Origin: Marixanthomonas sp. SCSIO 43207
GTDB lineage: Bacteria > Bacteroidota > Bacteroidia > Flavobacteriales > Flavobacteriaceae
Assembly (NCBI RefSeq): GCF_019904255.1
Contig: NZ_CP063203.1
Location: 2,674,501 to 2,738,500 of the forward strand
DNA length: 64,000 nt
Reading direction: 5' to 3'
In this document: positions 36,375-45,408 of the stretch, piece by piece
How the letters are laid out: each line of letters begins with the position of its first letter
Numbering within the stretch: position 1 is the first letter of the stretch
Made by a program: the position numbers and the translations under genes
The notes under the pieces: model-generated
The model's database searches: none
What the model was told of the DNA's origin: nothing
Seen by the model: the letters and a program-made list of their open reading frames with translations, nothing else

Positions 36375-38339
36375 ATGAATAGTGTAAACCATACTACAAC
36401 TAGCTGCTGTTCTCATACAGGTTGCTGTGAGACTGAAAACTCATTTATTGATGACGCTCACCCTAATGAAAGTTTTGCAGAAAAATTTAAAACATACCTA
36501 CCGGCTCTATTTAGTTTTATTCTTTTAGCAATTGGTATCATTTTAGACTTTACCAATACCTCTTTTTTTTCAAATTGGGTTCGTATTGTTTGGTATGGTA
36601 TTGCTTATTTACCAGTTGGCTTACCTGTATTAAAGCAAGGTTTTGAGAGTATTAAAAATGGTGTCTTTTTTACAGAGTTTTTATTGATGTCAATCGCTAC
36701 TCTGGGGGCATTTATTATTGGCGAATATCCAGAAGGTGTTGCTGTAATGGTTTTTTATGCCGTAGGCGAATTATTTCAAGGAGAAGCTGTAAAAAAGGCT
36801 CGAAATAATATTAAAGCATTACTAGCTGTTCAACCCAACGAAGCATTGGTACTTAGAAAAGGTGATTTTGTGCCGGTATCTCCAGAAACGGTAGCTATTG
36901 GTGAAACAGTTCAAGTACGCGTTGGCGAAAAAATCCCTTTAGATGGAAAATTACTTTCCAGTAAAGCTTCGGTTAATACCGCAGCCTTAACAGGTGAAAG
37001 CAAACCAAACACTATAAGAAAAGGGCAAGATGTATACGCAGGTAGTATCAACCTAGAAAGTGTAATTGAAATTGAAACTACTAAAGAATTTAAAGATAGT
37101 TCCATAGCAAGAATTTTGAATCTAGTACAAAATGCTACTGAACGTAAATCTAAAACCGAACTTTTTATACGAAAGTTTGCACGTATATATACCCCAATCG
37201 TTGTTATGTTAGCGATAGGAGTCACCCTTCTCCCCTATTTTTTTGTTTCAAATTATGTTTTTGAACAATGGCTGTATCGCGCTCTCATCTTTTTGGTTAT
37301 CTCATGTCCTTGTGCTTTGGTTATTTCTATTCCTTTGGGATATTTTGGTGGATTAGGAAATGCATCTAGACACGGTATATTGTTTAAGGGCGCTTCATTT
37401 TTAGACACAGTTACAAAAATAAATACTGTTGTGATGGATAAAACAGGAACGGTTACCAAAGGTGTCTTTAAAGTAACCGAAATACACCCAATAAAAATTT
37501 CAGAAAACGAATTAATATCATATGTAATTGCCCTAGAAAAACAATCTACGCATCCTATTGCAAAAGCTATATTAGCTCACAAAACAGATGATTTTAAATA
37601 TATGGCTACAGATGTTTCTGAAATATCTGGAAAAGGCTTATCAGGAATAGTAAATGGAAAGCAGGTATTGGCCGGAAACATATCATTATTAAAATCAAAA
37701 AACATCTCGGTACCTTCAGAAATAGAAAATATAACTGAAACAACAGTTTTTGTTGCAATTGACGAAAAATTTGTAGGCTATCTAATTATTGCAGATGAAT
37801 TGAAAACCGATGCTGTTGAAGCTATTAATCAAATTAAAAAAAGCGGGGTTTCAAAAATCATCATGCTTTCTGGAGATACAGATGCTATTACTCAAAAAAT
37901 AGCAAACCATATAGGAATTGACGCAGCCAAAGGTGATTTATTACCTGAAGACAAATTAAATGAAGTTGAAAAGCTAAAGCAACAACCTAATACAAAAGTA
38001 GCCTTTGTTGGTGATGGTATAAATGATGCTCCGGTTCTTGCAACAAGCGACGTAGGCTTTGCTATGGGAGGATTGGGCAGTGACGTTGCTATAGAGACAG
38101 CAGATGTAATTATACAGACAGACCAGCCATCAAAGGTTGCTACCGCCATACAAATAGGTCGTTCTACTCGAAAGATAATTTGGCAAAACATAGCATTAGC
38201 ATTTGTTGTTAAAGGGCTTGTTATGGCACTTGGCACTGTAGGACTTGCAACAATGTGGGAAGCTGTTTTTGCAGATGTAGGGGTTGCTTTACTAGCTATT
38301 TTAAATGCGGTTAGGCTTCAAAAAATGAATTGGAACTAA
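36375..38339 (+). CDS. heavy-metal translocating P1B-type ATPase (Zn/Cd type)
   Basis: Protein of 654 residues with key P-type motifs: TGES at 206-209, the metal-site CPC at 311-313, the phosphorylated aspartate in DKTGT at 355-359, STHPIA (HP locus) near 392, and VGDGINDAP near 555. No HMA domain is present at the N-terminus; instead it has paired cysteines (TSCCSHTGCCE, about 9-19), which may bind metal. Eight membrane helices are expected. It exports divalent soft metals such as Zn, Cd or Pb, consistent with the CPC motif. It is controlled probably by the Fur-family gene just upstream. Confidence 0.9.
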   Translation: MNSVNHTTTSCCSHTGCCETENSFIDDAHPNESFAEKFKTYLPALFSFILLAIGIILDFTNTSFFSNWVRIVWYGIAYLPVGLPVLKQGFESIKNGVFFTEFLLMSIATLGAFIIGEYPEGVAVMVFYAVGELFQGEAVKKARNNIKALLAVQPNEALVLRKGDFVPVSPETVAIGETVQVRVGEKIPLDGKLLSSKASVNTAALTGESKPNTIRKGQDVYAGSINLESVIEIETTKEFKDSSIARILNLVQNATERKSKTELFIRKFARIYTPIVVMLAIGVTLLPYFFVSNYVFEQWLYRALIFLVISCPCALVISIPLGYFGGLGNASRHGILFKGASFLDTVTKINTVVMDKTGTVTKGVFKVTEIHPIKISENELISYVIALEKQSTHPIAKAILAHKTDDFKYMATDVSEISGKGLSGIVNGKQVLAGNISLLKSKNISVPSEIENITETTVFVAIDEKFVGYLIIADELKTDAVEAINQIKKSGVSKIIMLSGDTDAITQKIANHIGIDAAKGDLLPEDKLNEVEKLKQQPNTKVAFVGDGINDAPVLATSDVGFAMGGLGSDVAIETADVIIQTDQPSKVATAIQIGRSTRKIIWQNIALAFVVKGLVMALGTVGLATMWEAVFADVGVALLAILNAVRLQKMNWN

Positions 38340-38466
38340 TTTAAATTTTTAAAACTGTTAAGCTTATCCTAAATCATGGGATTAATTACGTATTCTTCTT
38401 TATTTCAACATATAACCCTTAGTTTTGCAGCTTGATAAACAATAGATAATAAAGTAAATCAAATTT

Positions 38467-38895
38467 ATGAGTACAGTAAAGGAAAATGACACAGTACGAG
38501 TGCATTACACAGGTAAATTGGAAAATGGACAAGTTTTTGACAGTTCATTGGAAAGAGAGCCTTTAGAAATTACCCTGGGACAAGGAATGTTGATCCCTGG
38601 TTTTGAAAAAGGACTTGTTGACATGAAAGTGAACGAAAAGAAAACAGTTAGCATCCCAAAAGAAGAAGCCTATGGTGATGTACAAAAAGAACTGTTTCAA
38701 GAAGTTTCCAAAGAAAACTTACCTAAAGAGATAAAGCCTGAAGTAGGTATGGGATTAATGGCTAAAAATCCTGATGGATCTGAACGTCAGTTACGTGTAG
38801 CTGAAGTAAAAGATGAAAGCATTGTAGTTGATGCTAATCACCCTCTTGCAGGAAAAGACTTGACATTTGAACTTGAAGTTGTTGAAATAAAATAA
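38467..38895 (+). CDS. SlyD-type FKBP peptidyl-prolyl cis-trans isomerase
   Basis: Protein of 142 residues beginning KENDTVRVHYTGKLENGQVFDSS, with LEITLGQGMLIPGFEKGLVDMKVNEKKTVSIPKEEAYG (in parts), an inserted chaperone flap (about 75-125) and DLTFELEVVEI closing the FKBP fold. This is the SlyD/FKBP arrangement; the histidine-rich metal tail of E. coli SlyD is missing. It assists proline isomerisation in folding proteins in the cytoplasm. Terminator at 38917-38947. Confidence 0.88.
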   Translation: MSTVKENDTVRVHYTGKLENGQVFDSSLEREPLEITLGQGMLIPGFEKGLVDMKVNEKKTVSIPKEEAYGDVQKELFQEVSKENLPKEIKPEVGMGLMAKNPDGSERQLRVAEVKDESIVVDANHPLAGKDLTFELEVVEIK

Positions 38896-38916
38896 CATTT
38901 CAAATACTATATAAAT

Positions 38917-38947
38917 AAACCCTCGAATAGTTAATTCGGGGGTTTTT
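38917..38947 (+). terminator. rho-independent terminator after FKBP gene
   Basis: AAACCCTCGAAT pairs with ATTCGGGGGTTT (one wobble pair), followed by a T run; it sits between convergent genes. Confidence 0.82.
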
Positions 38948-38964
38948 ACTTTTTATGCATTTGT

Positions 38965-39600
38965 TTATAATTCTATAATTACTTCATCCATAGTTTTTCT
39001 CACTTTTTTCTCGTTGGCCATAAAGTCACTTTTATCTCGATATCCAACAGGCAGTAACAGTACAGATGTAAGTCCCTTTTTATTTAAGCCCAAAATACGA
39101 TCATATTCTTTTGGGTTGAAACCTTCCATTGGGCAAGCATCAATATTTTTGGCTGCACATACCGTTAGCAAGTTGCCAAGAGCCAAATACGCTTGATTTG
39201 TTGCCCAAGTGCGTATCTCTGCAGAGGACTGTTCTTCAAAAGAGTTTAAAAGAAACTCTTCAAATGGTTTTAATATAGTATCTGGTGTATTTCGAATAGT
39301 TTTTACGCGTTTAAAGTAGTTTTGAATATATTCGGGGTTTAACTTTTCTTCTACGCAAAATATAAGTAAATGAGAAGCATCTACTACTTGTTGTTGGTTC
39401 CAACTGTGTGGCAATAAATCTTTACGTTGTTCTTTATCTTTTACAATAACAAGAGTAACTGGTTGCAATCCATATGAGGTTGCTGTTAAGTTAAACGCTT
39501 CTTTAAGTTGTTCAATTGATTGCTTAGTAAGTATTTTATTAGAATCAAACTTTTTTGTAGCGTAACGCCATTTTAATTGTTCAATGATATTTGTTGCCAT
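38965..39600 (-). CDS. NAD(P)H-dependent nitroreductase (NfsB-like)
   Basis: FMN nitroreductase of 211 residues: WRYATKKFD (about 11-19), NLTATSYGLQPVTLVIV, DASHLLIFCVEE, then RTWATNQAYLALGNLLTVCAAKNIDACPMEGF and GLNKKGLTSVLLLPVGYRD. It aligns with the product of 8051-8737, so the window holds two such enzymes. Its promoter has a leftward -7 box (CAAAAATA on plus, 39624-39631) overlapping a palindrome TTTGT-TAT-ACAAA. Likely substrates are quinones or nitro compounds. Confidence 0.85.
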   Translation of the reverse strand: MATNIIEQLKWRYATKKFDSNKILTKQSIEQLKEAFNLTATSYGLQPVTLVIVKDKEQRKDLLPHSWNQQQVVDASHLLIFCVEEKLNPEYIQNYFKRVKTIRNTPDTILKPFEEFLLNSFEEQSSAEIRTWATNQAYLALGNLLTVCAAKNIDACPMEGFNPKEYDRILGLNKKGLTSVLLLPVGYRDKSDFMANEKKVRKTMDEVIIEL

Positions 39601-39697
39601 AAAATGAGAGTATCTTTGTTATACAAAAATAACAATAGCTTTAGAATATAGTAAAAGCCTTTGATAAGTAAAACTAATACACTTAAAAATCAATTTT

Positions 39698-40090
39698 ATG
39701 CCAGAATTACAAACATTACTAGACAACAGTGAAACTCGCATCTGTAAGGCTGTTTTTCCAAACACAACCAATCATTATGATACATTGTTTGGTGGTACTG
39801 CATTGCAGCTAATGGACGAAGCTTCTTTTATATGTGCTACGCGATTTTCACGAAAGCGTGTTGTAACGGTTTCAACAGATAAAATTGACTTTACTACACC
39901 TATTCCTCAAGGTACCATTGTAGAATTAATTGCTAGAGTAGATTCTGTAGGAAAAACAAGCTGTGTAGTAAAAGTAGATATTTTTATGGAAGATATGTAT
40001 AGTTATCAACGTGATAAGGCCGTGACAGGCTTTTTTACATTTGTAGCTGTGGGGTCTGATAAAAAACCAATTGCAATAATTGACAATTAA
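39698..40090 (+). CDS. acyl-CoA thioesterase (YciA/hotdog type)
   Basis: Protein of 130 residues with the acyl-CoA thioesterase hotdog core: NHYDTLFGGTALQLMDEASFICATRFS (in parts; N...FGG...MDE at about 26-42), VVTVSTDKIDFTTPIPQGTIVEL and GFFTFVAVGSDKKP. The family cleaves medium- and long-chain acyl-CoA. It stands alone, divergent from a nitroreductase and just upstream of tRNA-Ser. Confidence 0.84.
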   Translation: MPELQTLLDNSETRICKAVFPNTTNHYDTLFGGTALQLMDEASFICATRFSRKRVVTVSTDKIDFTTPIPQGTIVELIARVDSVGKTSCVVKVDIFMEDMYSYQRDKAVTGFFTFVAVGSDKKPIAIIDN

Positions 40091-40126
40091 TTTTAAAAAA
40101 GGCTTTTCAGAATAAAAAAAGGATGT

Positions 40127-40134
40127 TATATTTG
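40127..40134 (+). promoter_or_regulatory. -7 box of tRNA-Ser
   Basis: TATATTTG, a perfect TAnnTTTG box, 35 bases upstream of the tRNA gene. Confidence 0.6.
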
Positions 40135-40169
40135 CACTCGCATTTGGGAAATACCCAATGAGATTCACT

Positions 40170-40254
40170 GGAGAAATGGCAGAGTGGTCGAATGCGGCAG
40201 TCTTGAAAACTGTTGAGGGTCACACCTCCGGGGGTTCGAATCCCTCTTTCTCCG
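40170..40254 (+). tRNA. tRNA-Ser (anticodon TGA)
   Basis: 85-base class II tRNA. The acceptor stem GGAGAAA/TTTCTCC closes with discriminator G, the anticodon loop CTTGAAA gives TGA, a long variable arm follows, and the T-loop contains GTTCGAATC. The 3' CCA is not encoded. The gene is the attachment site of the genomic island; its 3' end is repeated at 56228-56250. Confidence 0.95.
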
Positions 40255-40256
40255 CT
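40234..40256 (+). other. attL: 23-bp core in tRNA-Ser 3' end
   Basis: The sequence from GTTCGAATCC to CTCCGCT is identical to 56228-56250. Between the two copies lie the integrase and cargo, so this is the left junction of an integrated element of about 15,994 bp (one core counted). Confidence 0.92.
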
Positions 40257-40257
40257 G

Positions 40258-40291
40258 AAAAGCCCGTAAACGTAATGTTTATGGGCTTTTT
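40258..40291 (+). terminator. element-borne terminator after tRNA-Ser
   Basis: AAAAGCCCGTAAAC pairs with GTTTATGGGCTTTT around GTAAT, followed by T. It stands immediately behind attL and so serves the interrupted tRNA gene. A sequence-related hairpin follows attR. Confidence 0.85.
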
Positions 40292-40299
40292 CAATTTTG

Positions 40300-40320
40300 G
40301 GGGCATATTGAGGGGCATAA
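40300..40320 (+). repeat. left arm-type repeats of the integrase
   Basis: GGGGCATA occurs at 40300-40307 and 40312-40319, 12 bases apart. The same pair and spacing is found inside the right end (56097-56119), so these are candidate arm sites for the recombinase. Confidence 0.6.
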
Positions 40321-40325
40321 TTATT

Positions 40326-40586
40326 CTAAACTTTCACATAAACTTTCCAACCACTTAGAGGTAATTCTAAAGGATCTAAATCCATAATTACTGTTGGGTT
40401 TTTATAATACCGGTAACAAAGTTTATATCCTTTTACAGATATAACAATTAAAAATTTATTTGCATTAGTTGGTTCTGGATAACCTTTGATAGAGCAGTTT
40501 TTAAGTATTCTATTCTTTGAAACTCTCTTAATAGTTTCTCTTATATAAACTGGGTGTTCATTGACAACATATACTTTTTTGGACAT
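40326..40586 (-). CDS. hypothetical protein (island)
   Basis: Basic protein of 86 residues with no signal or membrane helix (KVYVVNEHPVYIRETIKRVSKNRILKN). A central beta pattern (KFLIVISVKGYKLCYRY) is visible. Not recognised. It is the outermost island gene on the left, reading towards attL. Confidence 0.45.
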   Translation of the reverse strand: MSKKVYVVNEHPVYIRETIKRVSKNRILKNCSIKGYPEPTNANKFLIVISVKGYKLCYRYYKNPTVIMDLDPLELPLSGWKVYVKV

Positions 40587-40631
40587 ATTCCAAAAATAGG
40601 AATATTTCCTATATATTAAATAGAAAAATTA

Positions 40632-40853
40632 TTAATTAAATTCGGTATATCTGTTAATGGCATTGTTTATTCTATCATCATCTTCTATATTATTTTGCCG
40701 TGCCATTTCTCTAACAACTCGATCCCAATAATTGATTGAGCACACTTTACTGTTTCTAGGCATTGTTTCATTTAATTCTAAAGCAAATCTTACTTTAGAA
40801 CATATACAAGGAGATAACTGATTACCATTTTGATCAAAAAAAGCCATATGCAT
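40632..40853 (-). CDS. hypothetical protein next to PLD gene
   Basis: Protein of 73 residues, directly abutting the PLD gene (TAA followed at once by ATG on the minus strand). It has two cysteines in CICSKVRFALELNE and a helical C-terminus. An ATG two codons later (40847) is an alternative start. Co-translation with the PLD protein is likely. Not recognised. Confidence 0.5.
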   Translation of the reverse strand: MHMAFFDQNGNQLSPCICSKVRFALELNETMPRNSKVCSINYWDRVVREMARQNNIEDDDRINNAINRYTEFN

Positions 40854-41768
40854 TTATTTACCTGTTAATTTACGGTATTTTTTAATAATTAGATCTATAC
40901 CTTTTTTAAAATGTTTTATGCGTTCTTGTTTACTCATTTCTTCTGCTTCTTTTCTGTTATTAGAATACAAAAGTAAATCACTCTTAAAATAATTCCAGTA
41001 ATACTTATAGCCGTCAAAATTTATTTCATCTTTACCTGCATCCCATATCTCATAAAGCTCTTTACGTTGTGCAGTTGATAAATCAAATTCTATTTTAATT
41101 CTCATATACTCAAATACTATATGGATATTATCATAGTAATTTTCACAATAACAAGTGTAATCGTAGTCACTTACCTTTAAAGGAATAAATTTTTTGTTCA
41201 GAAAATAATTGTTTAACAATCTGCAATTTTCCTCGGTTAGTTCTTTGTTAGTTTTTAAAATATCAATTTCGAAACCATTGGTTTTATAATAAGAGTTTAC
41301 ACGTTCTAAAGTTCCGCTTTTTACAATATCACATAACTCGAAAATAGTATCATAAAAAACTTCTGGATCATCGTAATCTAATTGAAAAGAATTTTCTGGA
41401 GATTCAAAATATTCATTGTAGAACAGAACGCCCATTTCTCGGTTATTTTCTTCGGAATATTCGTATAAATTCATTGATCCGATGATTAGAAGTGTACCGT
41501 TATAATAGCATTTACAATGAATATTTGGATGGTGTAATAAATTCAACTTGTTTAATTCAAGTATTTTTTCCTTTTGAACATTAGATAATTTATTTTCTCT
41601 ATATACAATGGTTATTGCCACTCCGTTTTTATCTGCTTTTTTAAGTGCTTTAAATATAGGTTTGGATATTTTAATGTAAGGAACCACTAAAACTAGTTCT
41701 TTTTCACTTGTTGCGATTAATTTGGGCAACCATTCGTTTAACTTGGGGGTGTTTAAAAATAGGGGCAT
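40854..41768 (-). CDS. PLD-like (HKD) nuclease-domain protein
   Basis: Protein of 304 residues. Its N-terminal 130 residues form one phospholipase-D-type domain: LVLVVPYIKISKPIFKALKK, then the HKD variant HCKCYYNGTLLIIGSMNLYEYS (H and K at about 85-87, with a serine/asparagine pair) and NREMGVLFYN. The C-terminal half has no obvious family. A single HKD domain normally works as a dimer and can be a nuclease, as in the restriction enzyme BfiI. It ends only 13 bases after the restriction-modification gene upstream, so it may be a partner nuclease or helper. Confidence 0.75.
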   Translation of the reverse strand: MPLFLNTPKLNEWLPKLIATSEKELVLVVPYIKISKPIFKALKKADKNGVAITIVYRENKLSNVQKEKILELNKLNLLHHPNIHCKCYYNGTLLIIGSMNLYEYSEENNREMGVLFYNEYFESPENSFQLDYDDPEVFYDTIFELCDIVKSGTLERVNSYYKTNGFEIDILKTNKELTEENCRLLNNYFLNKKFIPLKVSDYDYTCYCENYYDNIHIVFEYMRIKIEFDLSTAQRKELYEIWDAGKDEINFDGYKYYWNYFKSDLLLYSNNRKEAEEMSKQERIKHFKKGIDLIIKKYRKLTGK

Positions 41769-41781
41769 TCAGTATTCTGTT

Positions 41782-44700
41782 TTATATAAGTTCAATTTTA
41801 TCAATTTCTTTCATAATGCGATCGGTCTCTGTGAGGGCGACAATTATTTTTTGATAGTGTAGAATATCATCATAGCTCAACTCTCGATCCCTTCTATCTT
41901 TTAACCATTTTTGAGCGGGTTGGTAGCCACCTATGTAAAACTCCCAAGCTTTTAAGGGTACATTGTCAAAATATTGTTGGTCGTTGATCCAAACCTTGCC
42001 GGTTGTTTCGGTGGTTCCTTCATATCCTATGGAGGTTTTTGTAAGCTTTCTTGTAACCATATTATCACCATCTTCGGGGTAACTGGTTATAAACTCTTCT
42101 ACTTTTGGGCTTTCTAATAGGTGTATTTCACGCAACTCACCGCCCAACCTAACTAGTTGCCAAAAGGTTGTTTTATCATCTGGGTATGGTACTCTTGGGA
42201 AATCTATTTTTAAAAACTCTTTATAGGTTTCCCGGTAGGTTGGTGAATGTAACACGCCATAAATATAATCGAGCAAATCCAGCGGAGTAAAAAACGGGTC
42301 GCCTTCTTTTTCCAGACGTTCTCTTGCTTTTTCAATAGTTTCGCCTTTTTTTGGTAACTCTGGCGGGGTAAGTAAACCTTCCGGGGCAAAAGGTAGTTCG
42401 AGTTGTTCTTCAATCTTTTTTACGATATCCATATCGAGATTGGGAACACGTTCTTTTATATCGCCATCTGAGGTTTTAAAAATATCTTGGGTTTCGTTTT
42501 CCTTAGAATAAAGATATAATGGAGCGATACTTTCGGCTCCCTGCATACCAGATCGAGTCCACCCTCTGCGGTCTGATAATTTATTTACTATGAAAGTTGG
42601 TGGTGTATCACTTTGACTAAACCCTCTTTTTATTATTAACCCCATACTTCCAGATAATATATGTTCAAATGTGTTATAACTTGGTCTTCGTAAAATATTC
42701 GTGTCGTAATAAGAATACCTTATATCAAATGGACTATAACTAATTCTTTTTATTTTAATAGGATCATATATAGCCTTTTCTAATTCTGTCTTTAATTTAA
42801 AGCTTTTTGTGTCTTTTATTTTATATTCCCTATATACCTTTTCTCTTTCCAATAAGTCTGAATTTAAAACGTCTTTTATTTTATGTTCTAGTTTACTGGA
42901 AGAGTAATCAAGGAATAAACTATCACGCCCACTTTCAACTCCCGGGTTAAATTCTAGAAAAAGGTTAGACAGCAAAAAACCTTCTTCATAAATATCTTTA
43001 TTATCAAAGTTTTTTGGTTTAAAATAGTAGTGAGGTTTAACATTTTTAACTTCTATCCAAGAAAAATCTATAATTTTCGTTTCTCTTAAAATATTATATT
43101 TGTATTCTCTTTTACCATAAATTTCTTTATAAAAAACTGATCCCAAATCTGATCCTTTTTTATTTCCGTTTTTTACAAAAATATTAATCGAAACACCTTG
43201 CCTAATATCAAATACATTTTCATCTTTAATGTTTGATGGTATTGCTTCTTGTGTTCGACTATTACCGTGTAAATTAATTATATAGATTTTGTCAAAAGTG
43301 TTTAGTAGACTTTTACGCATTTGGCGATGTATAAGTCCATCGATAAAACTATTATTTGAAATATATGCTAAAATTCCACTTCCATTTTTATCTATATAAT
43401 GTTGTCCATATCTTATAAATTTCACATAATCATCTGACAAGGAGTTATAACTTCTTTCCTTTAAGCCTCGTTTATAATCGTCAATTAAAGATTCAATCCA
43501 CTGACCTTTATTTGTACTACTAACAGAGTAAGGTGGATTCCCCATCACCACCATCACGGGTGAATCCCGTTTAATATGGTTAGCTTCATTTGCTTCACTA
43601 CTTAACCAACCACTAAATAAGGTGCCGGTATCGGGATGATATTCTTCTAGGCTATTAGTAAGATATACTTTAAAGCGTTGGTCTATGGTGGGTTTATAAC
43701 CAGTTTCAGTAAGCAACAAATCTAATTTTAAATGTGCCATGGCATAACTAGCCATCAATATTTCAAAACCATTTAAGCGAGGGATCAAGTCTTTTTCTAC
43801 ATAGCCACTCCAAGCTCCTTGCATTTTTTTAAAGCGGTTGTTGTAAATATGGGTTATAACTTGCGCCAAAAAAGTACCGGTGCCGGTCGCTGGATCGAGT
43901 ATTTGTACCTTATGTACTTCTTGATCCACTTCTTTATAACCACTTTTATAATTTTTATTGGGAATATCGGTTTTAATCTTAACGGTTGTTTTACGGTTAT
44001 CAGCCAATCCGTTGGGAAGATCAAATTCGGTTTTTAAAATATCATCTACAGCACGTACTATAAAATCTACTACTGGTTCCGGTGTGTACCAAACGCCACG
44101 GGATTTTCGCAACTTGGGATCGTATTCTGCCAAGAAATCTTCGTAAAAGTGAATAATTGGATCTTGGCTTTGCCTTGCTTCACCATAATTAGTGAGCATT
44201 TTATTTACATCGGTTGCTCTAAATATATCAGCAAGATCACTAACTATCCATTCAATACGTTCGTCAATATCATAACCGGAAATATACTGAAACAACTTCC
44301 GTAGAAATGGGTTTGTTTTAGGTATCAAGCTTGCAGCTTCGTGTCTGGAAAAATTTTCTGGTGTTGGATCGTGCAAGCGAGCTGCAAACATTCCGTAGGC
44401 AATGGTTTGGGCATAAATGTCTGCAAATTCCTTAGGCGTAATATCGTGGATCAATATTTCCTTAAAGGCTAACATCTGTTCTTTTAAAGAACTGTTTTGT
44501 TTGGTTTCTTCATCGCTGTTTAAGGCATTTTCAATTACTTGTGCTAACATTCGGGCTTTTCCAGCCATCATTTTAGATAGTTTGGACGAAGATTTAATGC
44601 TTTGCCCTATGTAGGTTGTAAAATCAACTATAAGGGCTGTAAAGTGTTCAAAGTTTTCTGTTTTAGGGACTATCTTGCCATCAACAATTTCTGCCAATTG

Positions 44701-45048
44701 TATCGTGGTCGTTAATTCGCCTTGGTTGTAAAAATGAAAGTCTAAATAATCGGTGAATATTAAATTATCCAAAGAATCTTTATAGCGATTAAATTGCCTT
44801 TTATTTTTCTTTTTACCGTCCAGATCGGGATCACCTACATCTTTTGCTTCAATATAGCCAACTGGAATTTGCCCTTTTGTTATTACATAATCGGGCGCAC
44901 CGCAAGCTTGTCTTTTAGGCTCGTTGGTTGCTGAAATTTTAGGATTGATTTGTTCTATTAATAGTTGTAGATCACCTCGAAAGGTATGCTCGGTTGCGTT
45001 CCCCAACTTGTAGCGTTGGTTTACTTTTTCGATATACTCCCTAATCAT
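41782..45048 (-). CDS. type IIG/ISP-like restriction-modification enzyme
   Basis: Protein of 1088 residues combining nuclease, methyltransferase and target recognition. The N-terminal PD-(D/E)XK site is at D53 and EAK at 67-69 (GAPDYVITKGQIPVGYIEAK). A helical spacer (about 150-300) leads to YTPEPVVDF. The gamma-type N6-adenine methylase has motif I DPATGTGTF at 385-393 and the catalytic NPPY at 504-507. The C-terminal part, about 700-1088, is the likely target-recognition region. No helicase motifs are seen, so it resembles type IIG enzymes or the methylase half of type ISP. It is the leading gene of a leftward cluster with the PLD protein. Confidence 0.85.
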   Translation of the reverse strand: MIREYIEKVNQRYKLGNATEHTFRGDLQLLIEQINPKISATNEPKRQACGAPDYVITKGQIPVGYIEAKDVGDPDLDGKKKNKRQFNRYKDSLDNLIFTDYLDFHFYNQGELTTTIQLAEIVDGKIVPKTENFEHFTALIVDFTTYIGQSIKSSSKLSKMMAGKARMLAQVIENALNSDEETKQNSSLKEQMLAFKEILIHDITPKEFADIYAQTIAYGMFAARLHDPTPENFSRHEAASLIPKTNPFLRKLFQYISGYDIDERIEWIVSDLADIFRATDVNKMLTNYGEARQSQDPIIHFYEDFLAEYDPKLRKSRGVWYTPEPVVDFIVRAVDDILKTEFDLPNGLADNRKTTVKIKTDIPNKNYKSGYKEVDQEVHKVQILDPATGTGTFLAQVITHIYNNRFKKMQGAWSGYVEKDLIPRLNGFEILMASYAMAHLKLDLLLTETGYKPTIDQRFKVYLTNSLEEYHPDTGTLFSGWLSSEANEANHIKRDSPVMVVMGNPPYSVSSTNKGQWIESLIDDYKRGLKERSYNSLSDDYVKFIRYGQHYIDKNGSGILAYISNNSFIDGLIHRQMRKSLLNTFDKIYIINLHGNSRTQEAIPSNIKDENVFDIRQGVSINIFVKNGNKKGSDLGSVFYKEIYGKREYKYNILRETKIIDFSWIEVKNVKPHYYFKPKNFDNKDIYEEGFLLSNLFLEFNPGVESGRDSLFLDYSSSKLEHKIKDVLNSDLLEREKVYREYKIKDTKSFKLKTELEKAIYDPIKIKRISYSPFDIRYSYYDTNILRRPSYNTFEHILSGSMGLIIKRGFSQSDTPPTFIVNKLSDRRGWTRSGMQGAESIAPLYLYSKENETQDIFKTSDGDIKERVPNLDMDIVKKIEEQLELPFAPEGLLTPPELPKKGETIEKARERLEKEGDPFFTPLDLLDYIYGVLHSPTYRETYKEFLKIDFPRVPYPDDKTTFWQLVRLGGELREIHLLESPKVEEFITSYPEDGDNMVTRKLTKTSIGYEGTTETTGKVWINDQQYFDNVPLKAWEFYIGGYQPAQKWLKDRRDRELSYDDILHYQKIIVALTETDRIMKEIDKIELI

Positions 45049-45408
45049 ATTTTGCTAGTAGTTGAATTAGGGAAAAAAGATACGTTATTTAGGTGTAACC
45101 ATTAAACCTATGTAAGAAAATCATAGCGCAACTAGTTAAGTTGGCTGTTTGCAACTAAGTAAATTGTCGAATTGCAACTGTTAAGGTTCTTTGTTGCAAC
45201 TTGGGTGGTTTTTTTGAGATTTTGTTTAAAACAATCTTAATAGAATAATTTTCATATATTTGAAAACATACTCCCCTATTTTTATTTTAGCCTTAAATAA
45301 ATAATATATAAACGCAATTGTGTTTATATAGACGTTGTGGGTAATGTAAGGACACAATCAACATTTGAACAAAAATTAAAGTAATATCTTTATAAGTAAA
45401 AAAATAAA
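45049..45408. promoter_or_regulatory. divergent region with GCAACT iterons and cassette-like hairpin
   Basis: The 360-base gap holds two structures. Four GCAACT direct repeats start at 45128, 45151, 45174 and 45196 (about 23-base period), just upstream of the restriction gene. Nearer the ABC operon there is a near-palindrome TATATAAAC-N8-GTTTATATA (45305-45330) followed by GACGTTGTGGG, resembling the right end of the 49637 and 51033 repeats. Confidence 0.6.

Noticed and set aside
40158-40358. Short frame across tRNA-Ser
   Set aside because: It runs through the whole tRNA gene and its terminator, so it is not a protein gene.
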